NCBI RefSeq assembly: GCF_014385435.1 | Contig: NZ_JACSUD010000008.1 | Location: forward strand, 1 to 64,000 | Length of the DNA: 64,000 nucleotides | Direction: 5' to 3' | DNA from: Alloprevotella sp. Lung230 | GTDB lineage: Bacteria > Bacteroidota > Bacteroidia > Bacteroidales > Bacteroidaceae | In this document: in pieces, positions 18,450 to 27,508 of the stretch | How positions within the stretch are numbered: position 1 is the stretch's first letter | Layout of the letters: every line of letters begins with the position of its first letter | Made by a program: the position numbers and the translations under genes | Notes under the pieces: model-generated | Database searches by the model: none | Seen by the model: only the letters and a program-made list of their open reading frames with translations | What the model was told of the DNA's origin: nothing

Positions 18450-21236
18450 ATGCAAAAATTAATACTCCTTGACGCTTACGCCCTCATTTTTCGGGCTTAC
18501 TACGGTCTGATTCGCTCCCCGCGCATCAATTCCCAAGGGCAGAACACATCGGCAGTGTTCGGTTTTGTCAACACCCTTGAAGACCTGCTGCGCACCCTTC
18601 AACCCGATTTGATGGCCGTGTGCTTCGACCCCTCCGGACCGACTTTCCGGCACGAAATGTTTCCGGCCTACAAGGCGCAGCGCGAAGCCACCCCCGAAGA
18701 CATCCGTTGGGCGGTGCCTCAGATTAAGCGCATTGTCGAAGCCTATCGCATCCCCCTCATCGAGGTGGCCGGATATGAAGCCGACGACGTGGTGGGCACA
18801 CTGGCGGTGCAAGGAGCGGCAGCCGGGCTGGATGTCTATATGATTACGCCCGACAAGGACTATGCACAACTGGTGCGTCCGGGAGTGACGATGTGCCGGC
18901 CGGGCAATGGTGCAGCCGGGCTGGAACGGCTCGGCGTGGCGGAAGTGTGTGCCAAATATGGCATCGAAAGTCCTTCACAAGTCATCGACCTGCTCGGGCT
19001 GATGGGCGACAGTGCCGACAACATCCCTGGTTGTCCCGGTGTGGGAGAGAAGACGGCAGTGAAGCTCATCGCACAATTCGGCTCCATCGATCACCTCCTC
19101 AACGCAACCGACCAACTGAAAGGGGCATTGAAAAAGAAGGTGGAAGAAAATGTGGAGCAAATTCGGCTCTCCCGTCAGCTCGCCACCATCAAGACTGATG
19201 TGCCCATCGATTGGGAACTGTCGGCACTTGCTCGGCAAGAACCCGACAAAGAACTATTGCGCGCGATATTTGAAGAGTTGGAGTTTCGGAGTTTCATCTC
19301 CCGATATATCGACAGCGAGACGATGGAAAAGAAATCAGTCGCTTCCGAACCGGATTTGTTCTCTTCTGCCGGCTCATACACCGCCTCTCAAACGACCAAC
19401 GGCACAGAAAATGTTTCAGAGGCAAACTATGAAGACATTTCTACCCGACCTCACGACTACCATCTCATTGATACGCTGAAAGATACAGAAGATTTATGTG
19501 GAAATCTGTTGACATTTACAGAAGTAGCAATAGACACCGAGACCACTTCAATCGATGCGATGGCTGCAAAATTGGTCGGAATGAGTTTTGCGGTGGAAGG
19601 CGGACGAGCTTGGTACGTCAGCGTTCCACGTGAAACAAACGAAGCCCAAAAATTTGTCGATGCCCTGCGTCCGGTTTTTGAAAATGACAAAATTTTGAAA
19701 GTGGGGCAAAATCTCAAATACGACCTCACGGTGCTCTCTCATTATGGGGTGGAGGTGAGCGCACCATTTTTCGACACGATGCTCGCCCACTATGTGGTGC
19801 AGCCCGAACAGCGCCACAACCTCGACCACCTTGCCGAAATCTACCTCCACTATCGCACCATCCACATTGACCAACTCATTGGGACGGGACGCACGCAGAA
19901 AAACATGGCCGACATCGAACCAGAAGCCATCGTCGACTACGCCTGCGAAGATGCCGACATCGCCCTCGCCCTCAAACCGCTCCTCGAAGCCGAGATGCGG
20001 ACGAACGAGGTGGAGAGTGTGTTTCACGACATCGAAATGCCACTCATGCCGGTGCTGGCACGAATGGAGCAGAACGGGGTGTGTCTCGACACACAGGCGC
20101 TCAAAGAGACCGAAAGGCAATTTCAGGAGCGCATGCAGCAACTCGAAGCGGAGATTTACGCCCTGGCCGGCCACGAATTTACCATCACCTCACCCAAGCA
20201 AGTGGGGGAGGTGCTCTTCGACGAACTCAGCATCAGCGAAAAAGCCAAAAAGACCAAAACCGGCCAATATTCCACCTCGGAAGACGTGCTCGAATCGCTC
20301 CGCAGCAAGCACCCCATCGTGGAGAAAATCTTGGCACATCGCGGTTTGAAAAAACTCCTTTCTACCTATGTAGAAGCCTTACCCCGCCTCATCCTGCCCG
20401 AGACAGGACGCGTGCACACGTCTTTCAATCAAGCCGTTACGGCTACGGGGCGTCTATCCTCGTCCAACCCCAACCTGCAAAACATCCCCGTGCGGGGAGA
20501 AGACGGGCGCGAAATCCGCCGTGCCTTTATCCCCGAAGAGGGGTGCACCTTTTTCAGTGCCGATTACTCCCAAATCGAACTGCGCATCATGGCTCACCTC
20601 AGTGGCGACGAGCACATGATTGCCGACTTCAACGCCGGGCGCGACATCCACGCCGCAACGGCGGCACGCATCTTCGACAAACCGCTGGAGGAGGTGGATC
20701 GCGACGAGCGCCGCAAAGCCAAAACGGCCAATTTCGGGATTATCTATGGTATTTCGGCTTTCGGACTGGCCGAACGAATGGGCGTCCCACGCGGCGAAGC
20801 CAAAGCGCTCATCGACAACTACTTTGCCACCTACCCTCGGGTGCGGGAGTACATGAACGAGAGCATCGAACGTGCCCGAAAAATGGGCTACATCGTCACG
20901 CAATTTCAGCGCCGCCGCTATCTGCCCGACATCAATTCGCGAAACGCCACAGTGCGTGGATATGCCGAGCGCAACGCCGTCAACGCCCCCATTCAAGGTA
21001 CGGCGGCCGACATCATCAAACTGGCCATGATTGCCATCGACCGCCGTCTGCGTCGGGAGCAACTCCGTTCGAAGATGATACTGCAAGTGCACGACGAACT
21101 CAATTTTTCTGTGCCGCCCGAGGAACTTGACGCCCTCCGCACCCTCGTCATCGAGGAAATGGAGCGTGCCTACGCCATGCGCGTCCCTCTTTTGGCCGAA
21201 TGTGGAAATGGGGAAAATTGGCTCGTGGCCCACTGA
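18450..21236 (+). CDS. polA: DNA polymerase I
   Basis: The 928-residue protein is DNA polymerase I, used in Okazaki fragment processing and repair. The 5' nuclease domain (about 1-290) has YEADDVVGTLA and GDSADNIPGCPGVGEKTA. The 3'-5' exonuclease appears active, with AIDTETTS around residue 362. The polymerase domain has motif A (SADYSQIELRIMAHLSGD, about 702-719), motif B (KTANFGIIYGISAFGLA) and motif C (LQVHDELNF, about 880). The start at 18450 (MQKLILLDAYALIFRAYY) follows the -7 box. The sequence around codon 393 holds a perfect 18-bp copy of the parS-like site, read as VPRETN. sbcD and sbcC follow on the same strand. Confidence 0.97.
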   Translation: MQKLILLDAYALIFRAYYGLIRSPRINSQGQNTSAVFGFVNTLEDLLRTLQPDLMAVCFDPSGPTFRHEMFPAYKAQREATPEDIRWAVPQIKRIVEAYRIPLIEVAGYEADDVVGTLAVQGAAAGLDVYMITPDKDYAQLVRPGVTMCRPGNGAAGLERLGVAEVCAKYGIESPSQVIDLLGLMGDSADNIPGCPGVGEKTAVKLIAQFGSIDHLLNATDQLKGALKKKVEENVEQIRLSRQLATIKTDVPIDWELSALARQEPDKELLRAIFEELEFRSFISRYIDSETMEKKSVASEPDLFSSAGSYTASQTTNGTENVSEANYEDISTRPHDYHLIDTLKDTEDLCGNLLTFTEVAIDTETTSIDAMAAKLVGMSFAVEGGRAWYVSVPRETNEAQKFVDALRPVFENDKILKVGQNLKYDLTVLSHYGVEVSAPFFDTMLAHYVVQPEQRHNLDHLAEIYLHYRTIHIDQLIGTGRTQKNMADIEPEAIVDYACEDADIALALKPLLEAEMRTNEVESVFHDIEMPLMPVLARMEQNGVCLDTQALKETERQFQERMQQLEAEIYALAGHEFTITSPKQVGEVLFDELSISEKAKKTKTGQYSTSEDVLESLRSKHPIVEKILAHRGLKKLLSTYVEALPRLILPETGRVHTSFNQAVTATGRLSSSNPNLQNIPVRGEDGREIRRAFIPEEGCTFFSADYSQIELRIMAHLSGDEHMIADFNAGRDIHAATAARIFDKPLEEVDRDERRKAKTANFGIIYGISAFGLAERMGVPRGEAKALIDNYFATYPRVREYMNESIERARKMGYIVTQFQRRRYLPDINSRNATVRGYAERNAVNAPIQGTAADIIKLAMIAIDRRLRREQLRSKMILQVHDELNFSVPPEELDALRTLVIEEMERAYAMRVPLLAECGNGENWLVAH
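19622..19639. other. parS-like centromere site 2, inside polA
   Basis: CGTTCCACGTGAAACAAA is identical over 18 bases to the site at 8430-8447. It lies in the 3'-5' exonuclease part of polA. Intragenic parS sites are known in other bacteria. Two exact copies 11 kb apart are very unlikely by chance. Confidence 0.75.
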
Positions 21237-21271
21237 CCCTTCTCCCCACTACCCCACCCCATAAATTCAGG

Positions 21272-21297
21272 CTTTTCTTTTTTTGAAGAGAAAAGCA
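21272..21297 (+). terminator. Hairpin after polA
   Basis: GCTTTTCT and AGAGAAAAGC form a stem around a T-rich loop, 35 bp after the polA stop. There is no T-run behind it, so termination is uncertain. TAATTTCG at 21320-21327 is a near-match to a -7 box for sbcD. Confidence 0.4.
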
Positions 21298-21359
21298 TCC
21301 TTCTCCCACAGAAAAGACGTAATTTCGCCACTGCTTACCCCCCTAACTTCTCATCCACG

Positions 21360-22610
21360 ATGAAAATCATCCACACCGCCGACCTCCACCTCGGACACGT
21401 TTTCCATCAGCACACGCGCACGGCCGAACATCGGCATTTCCTTCATTGGCTGCAACAAACCATCACCGACGAACAAGCCGATGCGCTCATTGTGAGCGGC
21501 GACATCTTCGACACCCACAATCCGAGTGCCGAAGCACAGCGTCTTTTTTTCGATTTTCTCATTGACACCGTCGAGACCAACGAGGGTTTGCAAGTGGTCG
21601 TCACTGCCGGCAATCACGACTCGGGTGCACGTCTCGAAGCAGCGACTGAATTGTTGCGCCGCCACAACATCTACGTTCGAGGCACCATCGCTCGCGATGC
21701 CGACCATGAGCCTGATTTCGAACAACTCCTCCTCCCACTCGCCCCGCGCGGCACGAGCGAAGCAGCGGTCGTTTGCTATGCCCTACCCTATCTCCGCCCC
21801 TACGACTACGCCTCCGGACTGAGTGCTGCCAAAGGCTTGAAGCACTACCTCCGGCAACTCGACCAGCGACTCAAAAAGAGCGATTTCCGTAAGCTCCCCG
21901 TCGTTGTGGCGGCTCACTTCTACGCCACAGGCGCTGAGATTGCGAGCGACGAACACAGCGAACGCCTTGTGGTGGGCGGCGAGGATGCCATCGATGTCGA
22001 TGCCCTCGGCCTCGACTATGCCTACGTTGCCCTCGGCCACATCCACAAAGCCCAGTCGGTGGGCAGTCGCGACAACATCTACTATGCCGGCAGTCCCATC
22101 CCACTTTCCTTCTCCGAACGCCACTACCGCCACGGCGTGATGTGCATCGACATCGACGACAGGGGGCGCACGAGCCATCACGTCCTCCCCTATCGCCCCC
22201 TCGCCACACTCCTCAGCGTGCCCGAACGCGGAGCAGGGACGCCCGAGGAGGTGAAGCGACTTTTGGCCGAACTCCCCGATGCCGACCGACAACCCAATCG
22301 CGAAGAGTGGCCCTATCTCGAAGTCAATCTCCAAGTCTCGCAGCCCGAGCCCGACCTTCGCCACGAACTGATCGAACTCGTGCGCCACAAGGCCGTGCGC
22401 CTCTGTCGCATCACCACCGACACCGCCCGCCGACATGCTGCAACACAACTCCGGCAGCTCCCCACCCTCGAAGGCAGCCTCAGCGGTTTGTCCCCATTAG
22501 ACATCGCCCAGAAGTTCTACACCGACCGCTACGGAAGCCCCATGACACCCCAACTCGCCCGGCGCTTCCACCAAGCCGAAGAAAAGGCCGAACAGTCCGA
22601 CGCACAATAA
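21360..22610 (+). CDS. sbcD: Exonuclease SbcD (Mre11-like nuclease subunit)
   Basis: The 416-residue protein is the metallophosphoesterase nuclease subunit of SbcCD, which opens hairpins and cuts DNA ends. The phosphoesterase motifs are in order: HTADLHLGH (about 5-13), SGDIFDTHN (about 47-55), AGNHDSGARLE (about 83-93), AAHFYATGAE and LGHIHKAQSV. The capping domain and a C-terminal segment follow. sbcC begins 33 bp downstream, so the two subunits are almost certainly co-transcribed. This pair controls long palindromes, of interest in a window with so many inverted repeats. Confidence 0.95.
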   Translation: MKIIHTADLHLGHVFHQHTRTAEHRHFLHWLQQTITDEQADALIVSGDIFDTHNPSAEAQRLFFDFLIDTVETNEGLQVVVTAGNHDSGARLEAATELLRRHNIYVRGTIARDADHEPDFEQLLLPLAPRGTSEAAVVCYALPYLRPYDYASGLSAAKGLKHYLRQLDQRLKKSDFRKLPVVVAAHFYATGAEIASDEHSERLVVGGEDAIDVDALGLDYAYVALGHIHKAQSVGSRDNIYYAGSPIPLSFSERHYRHGVMCIDIDDRGRTSHHVLPYRPLATLLSVPERGAGTPEEVKRLLAELPDADRQPNREEWPYLEVNLQVSQPEPDLRHELIELVRHKAVRLCRITTDTARRHAATQLRQLPTLEGSLSGLSPLDIAQKFYTDRYGSPMTPQLARRFHQAEEKAEQSDAQ

Positions 22611-22643
22611 TCTACCTCTCCTCCATTATAGCCGCTTCGCCGC

Positions 22644-25600
22644 ATGACCATCGAAACCATCACCCTCTGCAACCTCACCTCCATCGGAGGCGAACACCTC
22701 ATAGACTTCACCGCCGAACCGCTCCGCTCGGCAGGACTTTTTGCCATCACCGGCGACACAGGAGCCGGCAAAAGCACCCTCCTCGATGCCATCTGCCTTG
22801 CCCTCTACGGCAAAGCCCCGCGCCTCGAAGGCGTGCGCACCAACCTCCCCTCCGGTCCCGACGAACAGCCACAGGAGCTCAATCCCTCCGATCCGCGCAC
22901 CTTCCTGCGACGCGGTGCACAGGAGGGCTACGCTCGTGTGCGTTTTGTCGTGCCCACCGGCGAGCGCTACGAAGCCCATTGGAGCGTGCGCCTCACGCGC
23001 AACGGCACTTTCGCCCGCCCCACACGCGCCCTCTACCAGCTCCTGCCGAAGGGCAAAGAGACCCTCCTCGCCGATCGTATCAGGGAGGTCGACCAAGAAG
23101 TGCAGCGCATCGTGGGGCTCGACTACGACCAGTTTGTCCGCACCGTCCTCCTCGCGCAAAACAGCTTCGCCACTTTCCTCCAAGCCGACAGCAAAGACAA
23201 GAGCCAACTCCTCGAAAAGCTCACCGGCACAGACATCTACGGCAACATCTCCAAGCAGATTTTCGCCCTCGCCCGAGAAGCCGGAGAAACCGTGACCAAA
23301 CTCGATGCACGCCGCGAAGAGGCATCCCGATGGCGCCTTTGCGAGCCCGAGGTGCAACAGTACCAAGAGAGCATCGCCCACCTCACCAGCACCATTGCCG
23401 ACCGCCGCTCTCAGCAGCAGAACATCGACGCCCTCCTCGACTGGCACCATCAGCACCAAATCCTGCGACAACGGCTTGACACCGCCAACGAAACCCTTGC
23501 CGACATCAACAAAAACTACCTCGCACAGCGCGGTGAAGAGGAAAAACTCGAACGCTTCGACTCCGTGCAGGAATTTCGCTCCCTCTTTGAGCAAATCAAC
23601 GAAAACCGCACCGGCATTGCTCGGCTCAAGAGCGAGGAGCAAACCCTCACCCACCAAATGGAGGAGCAACAAGTCCAACTGACCGAGGCCGACAAGCAGC
23701 TCCTCATTGCCCGAGAGCGCAAAGCTGAAGCCGAAACCCAACTGCGCATCAAGCAACCCGACATCGAACAGGGCCATGCCATCAACGGCGAAATCAAAAC
23801 CATCACCGAGAGCCTCAACGAGGCGCAGCAGAAGTTGGCCCAGTCCCAACAGCGCCTGGAAGAGCGCACCACCGCTCTGCAACGCCAAAAGGCCGAGACC
23901 GAACAACTCAAGCAGCGCTTCGAAACCCTCAGCCTCCGGCGGCAGGAACTCGCGGTGCACCAAAGCATCTTTGAGCAGTTCCAAGCCGTCACCGACAAAC
24001 TCGGACTCTACAACACCGAGATGAACAAAAACGAGCGCCTCCACGCCGACTACACCCGCTACACCCAGCAGCAGAGCCGACTCGCCGTGCAATGCGAAAA
24101 TGCCGAAAAGGAAGTTCAAAAGCTGCAAGAAAAGAGAACCACGCTGTCCGCATCAAAGGAGATGCACCGACAGACCATCAACGAACTGGACCACACGCTC
24201 CTCCACGCTGCACAAAGCGACACCCAACAACGCCTCACAGCCCTCACCGAGGCACGCCGACTCTGGAAACGCCTCGTCGACAACTACACACAGATCGAAG
24301 AACGACGCGCCAACATCGAACGAAAAACCCGTAAGCTCGAGCAGAAACGCGAAGACCTCGAGCGCCTCCTCCACGAAGAGACCGCCCTCCGCCGCCGCTA
24401 CCTCACACTCAGCAAAACATACACTCTCTCGCAGGTAGAGGAAATCAAGCAGTTGCGCCAAAAGCTCAAAGAGGGCACCCCCTGCCCCGTCTGCGGCAGT
24501 GCTCACCACCCCTATCACACCGAAGTGGAGCAGGCTTCCGGAGAAACCCAAAGCCAGCTCGAGAAGGACTACCTCGCCGCCGAACACGACTACGAACAAA
24601 AGCAGGAAGCCGTGGCACAACTCCGGCAGAACATCTCCCAAAGCGAAGGGGTGCTCGAAGCCGAACGCAGCACTTTTGCCCTCCTCAAGCAGCAGCTCAC
24701 TCAGCACGAGGCCGACTGGAAACTCTATGCCCCCCTCGACGACTCCTTCGCCGAATGCACCCCCACCGTCAACAGAGACGCCCGAGCCACCACCATCGAA
24801 ATGCTCATCGACTCTGCCAACCGACGTCTCGACACCATCTTGAACAACATCAAGGTCTACGACTACCAAACGCAGCTCATCCAAGAAGACGACCGGCAGA
24901 TGGCCCAACTCGAAGAGCGCATCGCCACTGGCGCACAGCAATTTTCCGAGCTCCATCTCCAACTCAAAATTGCCCGCGAACGCATCACCCTCACCCATCG
25001 CCAGATGGCCGAAAGCGATGCCCTCCTCGAACAGCTCTACAAAGACCTCGACGATGTGCTCACCGTGAGCGGATGGCGCGACAAGAACATTGAGGACTAT
25101 TGCAAGTACCTCACCGAAATCTACACCGAGTGGAAGAGCACCAATGCCGAACTCACCACGCTTCAAAACGACCAAACCCTCGCCACCTCCCACATCGACA
25201 ACCTCCGCGCCGGCACGGAGGAAATGCGCACCGAGGTCAATCTCAACCGCGAACAGCGCGACCGACTCAACCAGCAACTCAACGAGAAGCACGAACAGCT
25301 GCGCCGACTCTTCGGCGACAGTTCGCCGGCGGCTGTCGCACAGGCGTTGCAAGCGGCCATCGATGCCGCCACCACTCACCACAACAACATGTTCAGCAGG
25401 AGCGAACAGCTCAACCTCGCCCTGCGCCACCTCCAAGGCAAGCGCGACAATCTCATCGCCACCCGACAAGCACAAGAGGAAACCCTCCGCCTGCGCTCCA
25501 CCCGTCTCGACCAAGAGATTGCCCGCTACAACCTCTCCCACGCCCCGCTCCAGACGACACAACTCGCCGACATCTTTGCCGACCCACGCGACTGGAACGC

Positions 25601-26393
25601 CCTGCGCCAACGGCTCAGCCAATGTCGCCGACAGCTCCTCCTCGCCCGGCAGGACAAGGACATGGTCGAACGCGACTACCTCGCCCTCACCGCACAACCC
25701 ACACGACCTTCGGAGCGCGAAGAAGACCGGCCCGATGCCCTCCGTGCCACTCGCGAGCAGCTCGAAGTCGAAATCCGGCAACTCGACAACGAACTTGCCG
25801 AAAAGCGTCAGCACATCGCCCGACACAACGACAGCCTCTCGGCCATCCAAACCCTCGAAGAGGAGCTCACCAAGGCTCGCGACAACGCCGCCGAGTGGAA
25901 CCGCCTCAACGAGATGTTTGGCTCGTCCGATGGCAAGCGCTTCCGCGACATGGCGCAAAGTTTCACCTTCGCCATCCTCGTGGAGCACGCCAACTACCAC
26001 CTGCGCCAACTCTCGCCCCGCTACGAGCTCCAAGTGTTGAAAGGCAGCCTCGTGCTCGAAGTCATCGACCACGACATGCTCGACGAGCACCGCTACGTCA
26101 GTTCCCTCTCCGGCGGCGAAACCTTCATCGTCTCCCTCGCCTTGGCCCTCGGGCTGGCCTCTCTCTCCTGCCACACCCTCAACATCGGCAGCCTCTTCAT
26201 CGACGAGGGGTTTGGCAACCTCGATCAAGACTCACTCGCCCAGGTGCTCACCACCCTCTCCGCCCTCGAAGCCCATCAAGGCCGCAAAGTAGGTGTGGTG
26301 AGCCACACCGAGCAAATCCGCTCCCAGATTTCGCCCCAAATCCGCGTCATCAAGTGCGGCGGCGATGGCCGCTCCCGCATCGAAGTGAAGTGA
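22644..26393 (+). CDS. sbcC: Exonuclease SbcC (Rad50-like ATPase subunit)
   Basis: The 1249-residue protein is the SMC-like ATPase partner of SbcD. Walker A is GDTGAGKST (about 37-45). Two very long coiled coils, rich in Gln, Glu and Arg, flank a zinc-hook motif TPCPVCGSAHH with CPVC at about 614-617. The ABC signature is SSLSGGETF (about 1152-1160) and Walker B is SLFIDEGFGNLD (about 1182-1193). It is somewhat longer than E. coli SbcC (1048), due to the coiled coil. The plus strand here is strongly C-rich. It is the last gene before a repeat-rich gap of 1.1 kb. Confidence 0.95.
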   Translation: MTIETITLCNLTSIGGEHLIDFTAEPLRSAGLFAITGDTGAGKSTLLDAICLALYGKAPRLEGVRTNLPSGPDEQPQELNPSDPRTFLRRGAQEGYARVRFVVPTGERYEAHWSVRLTRNGTFARPTRALYQLLPKGKETLLADRIREVDQEVQRIVGLDYDQFVRTVLLAQNSFATFLQADSKDKSQLLEKLTGTDIYGNISKQIFALAREAGETVTKLDARREEASRWRLCEPEVQQYQESIAHLTSTIADRRSQQQNIDALLDWHHQHQILRQRLDTANETLADINKNYLAQRGEEEKLERFDSVQEFRSLFEQINENRTGIARLKSEEQTLTHQMEEQQVQLTEADKQLLIARERKAEAETQLRIKQPDIEQGHAINGEIKTITESLNEAQQKLAQSQQRLEERTTALQRQKAETEQLKQRFETLSLRRQELAVHQSIFEQFQAVTDKLGLYNTEMNKNERLHADYTRYTQQQSRLAVQCENAEKEVQKLQEKRTTLSASKEMHRQTINELDHTLLHAAQSDTQQRLTALTEARRLWKRLVDNYTQIEERRANIERKTRKLEQKREDLERLLHEETALRRRYLTLSKTYTLSQVEEIKQLRQKLKEGTPCPVCGSAHHPYHTEVEQASGETQSQLEKDYLAAEHDYEQKQEAVAQLRQNISQSEGVLEAERSTFALLKQQLTQHEADWKLYAPLDDSFAECTPTVNRDARATTIEMLIDSANRRLDTILNNIKVYDYQTQLIQEDDRQMAQLEERIATGAQQFSELHLQLKIARERITLTHRQMAESDALLEQLYKDLDDVLTVSGWRDKNIEDYCKYLTEIYTEWKSTNAELTTLQNDQTLATSHIDNLRAGTEEMRTEVNLNREQRDRLNQQLNEKHEQLRRLFGDSSPAAVAQALQAAIDAATTHHNNMFSRSEQLNLALRHLQGKRDNLIATRQAQEETLRLRSTRLDQEIARYNLSHAPLQTTQLADIFADPRDWNALRQRLSQCRRQLLLARQDKDMVERDYLALTAQPTRPSEREEDRPDALRATREQLEVEIRQLDNELAEKRQHIARHNDSLSAIQTLEEELTKARDNAAEWNRLNEMFGSSDGKRFRDMAQSFTFAILVEHANYHLRQLSPRYELQVLKGSLVLEVIDHDMLDEHRYVSSLSGGETFIVSLALALGLASLSCHTLNIGSLFIDEGFGNLDQDSLAQVLTTLSALEAHQGRKVGVVSHTEQIRSQISPQIRVIKCGGDGRSRIEVK

Positions 26394-26426
26394 AGCCGCC
26401 CCGTGAGATGGAACCCCTACTTAAGT

Positions 26427-26914
26427 ATATAGACATCTCGCCGGCCAAAAGCGCCACTCTGCCCCGACTTTAACACGGATTTAACACCTTCGGGCGAAAG
26501 TCCGGCACAGCCTCTAAAGGCAGAACACGAACATCGAGAGTCAAGAAGTACCCAGCCACTTCGCCTCCCAAGGAGCGAGCCACATTTACCTCAGAGGTAG
26601 TTTTGTTTTTCTCTGAAGTAGATGAAATTACCTCAGAGATAGTTTTATCTTTCTCTGAGGTAATTTTGTTTTGCTCTGAGGGAAGTCGGTACACGCCTCG
26701 GTTCGCGCGCGTATACACTACACGATACTCACGTTTTTTGCCTTCACTGCCTTCACCACCCCCGCCGATGTGCACTCCCCGTTTCCCTGCATCTGCCGTT
26801 TGCCTTCACCTTTGCCTTCACCCATAAGCCTAAGATTTTCAAGCACTTTCACCTCTGGTGAAGGCAATGAAGGCAAAAAACAGCCTCTATTGTAGGGTAA
26901 CGCGCGCGCGAGGG
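26427..26914 (+). repeat. Inverted-repeat element, copy 2 (right arm missing)
   Basis: In the 1.1-kb gap after sbcC, the same modules as at 10931-11588 recur in opposite orientation: arm A (26427-26487, TATAGACATCTC to GGATTTAACAC), the 21-bp array B (26587-26682), C (26704-26760) and its inverted partner C' (26857-26914). The closing A' arm is not seen; CCGTAGG-family repeat begins soon after (26935). Between C and C' lie further GCCTTCACC repeats. Confidence 0.7.
26587..26682. repeat. 21-bp tandem array inside element copy 2
   Basis: Four units of exactly 21 bp start at 26587, 26608, 26629 and 26650, with a fifth partial one. They alternate TACCTCAGAG and TTTCTCTGA beginnings. On the minus strand an open frame of 101 codons (26470-26775) reads TSEKDKT, ISEVISS, TSEKNKT and TSEVN through them, the same heptads as in copy 1. 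Confidence 0.7.
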
Positions 26915-26924
26915 CAGTGCTCCA

Positions 26925-27030
26925 CATTGAGGCCGATATTCGCCCCCGTTGGGGACGCACGGCTGTGCACCCGTGTTCCGTAGGTTCGTCGGGCAAGCCC
27001 GCCTCGCCTACGGTTATTGGGAGAAGCCCC
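26925..27030. repeat. Copy of the hairpin-rich CCGTAGG repeat family
   Basis: GGCCGATATTCGCCCCCGTT, GGGGACGCACGGCTGTGCAC, GTGTTCCGTAGG and GCCTCGCCTACGG occur in order. CCGTAGG and CCTACGG are inverted arms of a hairpin with a loop of about 27 nt. Near-identical sequence lies at 42608-42705 and, inverted, at 55740-55970. Confidence 0.75.
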
Positions 27031-27036
27031 CTCCGG

Positions 27037-27137
27037 GGACTACCCTGCGGAATAGGGTGCTCATAGACCGAATTAAATCATAGTTGCCAAGATTTCTTTG
27101 GCCGCGGACTACCCTGCGGAATAGGGTGCTCATAGAC
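27037..27137. repeat. Pair of 32-bp direct repeats
   Basis: GGACTACCCTGCGGAATAGG plus GTGCTCATAGAC occurs at 27037-27068 and again at 27106-27137, start points 69 bp apart. After the second copy come two short hairpins (GATGTCGC..GCGACATC; CCCCACG..CGTGGGG). No protein frame is evident. Two copies are not enough to call an array. Confidence 0.65.
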
Positions 27138-27363
27138 GGATGTCGCTGAAGGCGACATCTTTGAATAACCCCACGTCCTCGTGGGGTAGAGATGCATCCG
27201 TGAGCAAGCTGACTGAAGGTCAGCCCGATTTTCGTTGCCTGTACACAATTTCTATGAAGAGGGCAAATATCGGCAGCGCAATAAAAATCCATCGGACAGA
27301 GCATCTGCCGACTCACTTTTGAGCGCTGCTTTCTTTGACTTAACCTGTATTTTGCAAGCCGTG

Positions 27364-27386
27364 GTTTTCAAAACGGGGGGGGTAAT
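27364..27386 (+). promoter_or_regulatory. Poly-G upstream module, giant surface protein gene
   Basis: GTTTTCAAAAC is followed by eight G and TAATT. The TA ends 54 bp before the -7 box at 27439. The same layout occurs at 13005-13026 and 57191-57216. A homopolymer of eight G can change length by slippage. Confidence 0.7.
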
Positions 27387-27414
27387 TCGATTTGTTCACT
27401 TTTTCGCCGTTTCT

Positions 27415-27446
27415 TTTGTTTATATTTTTTATGCGCATTACCTTTG
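27415..27446 (+). promoter_or_regulatory. Promoter of the giant surface protein gene
   Basis: TTTG (27415-27418), a 20-bp spacer and TACCTTTG (27439-27446) match the Bacteroidetes consensus perfectly. The leader to ATG 27509 would be about 55 nt. Confidence 0.75.
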
Positions 27447-27508
27447 TGGAGTCCCTATTCTCCTTTCTGCATAAAATATAAACACTAAACATTATAATTT
27501 CTCACACT

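Noticed and set aside
22626-26228. Long minus-strand frames (500 and 691 codons) opposite sbcC
   Set aside because: They are shadows of the sbcC coiled coil (Leu/Phe/Glu-rich antisense). Walker and zinc-hook motifs are only on the plus strand.
27037-27137. Possible CRISPR array (32-bp repeats)
   Set aside because: Only two copies, a single 37-bp intervening stretch, and no cas genes nearby.
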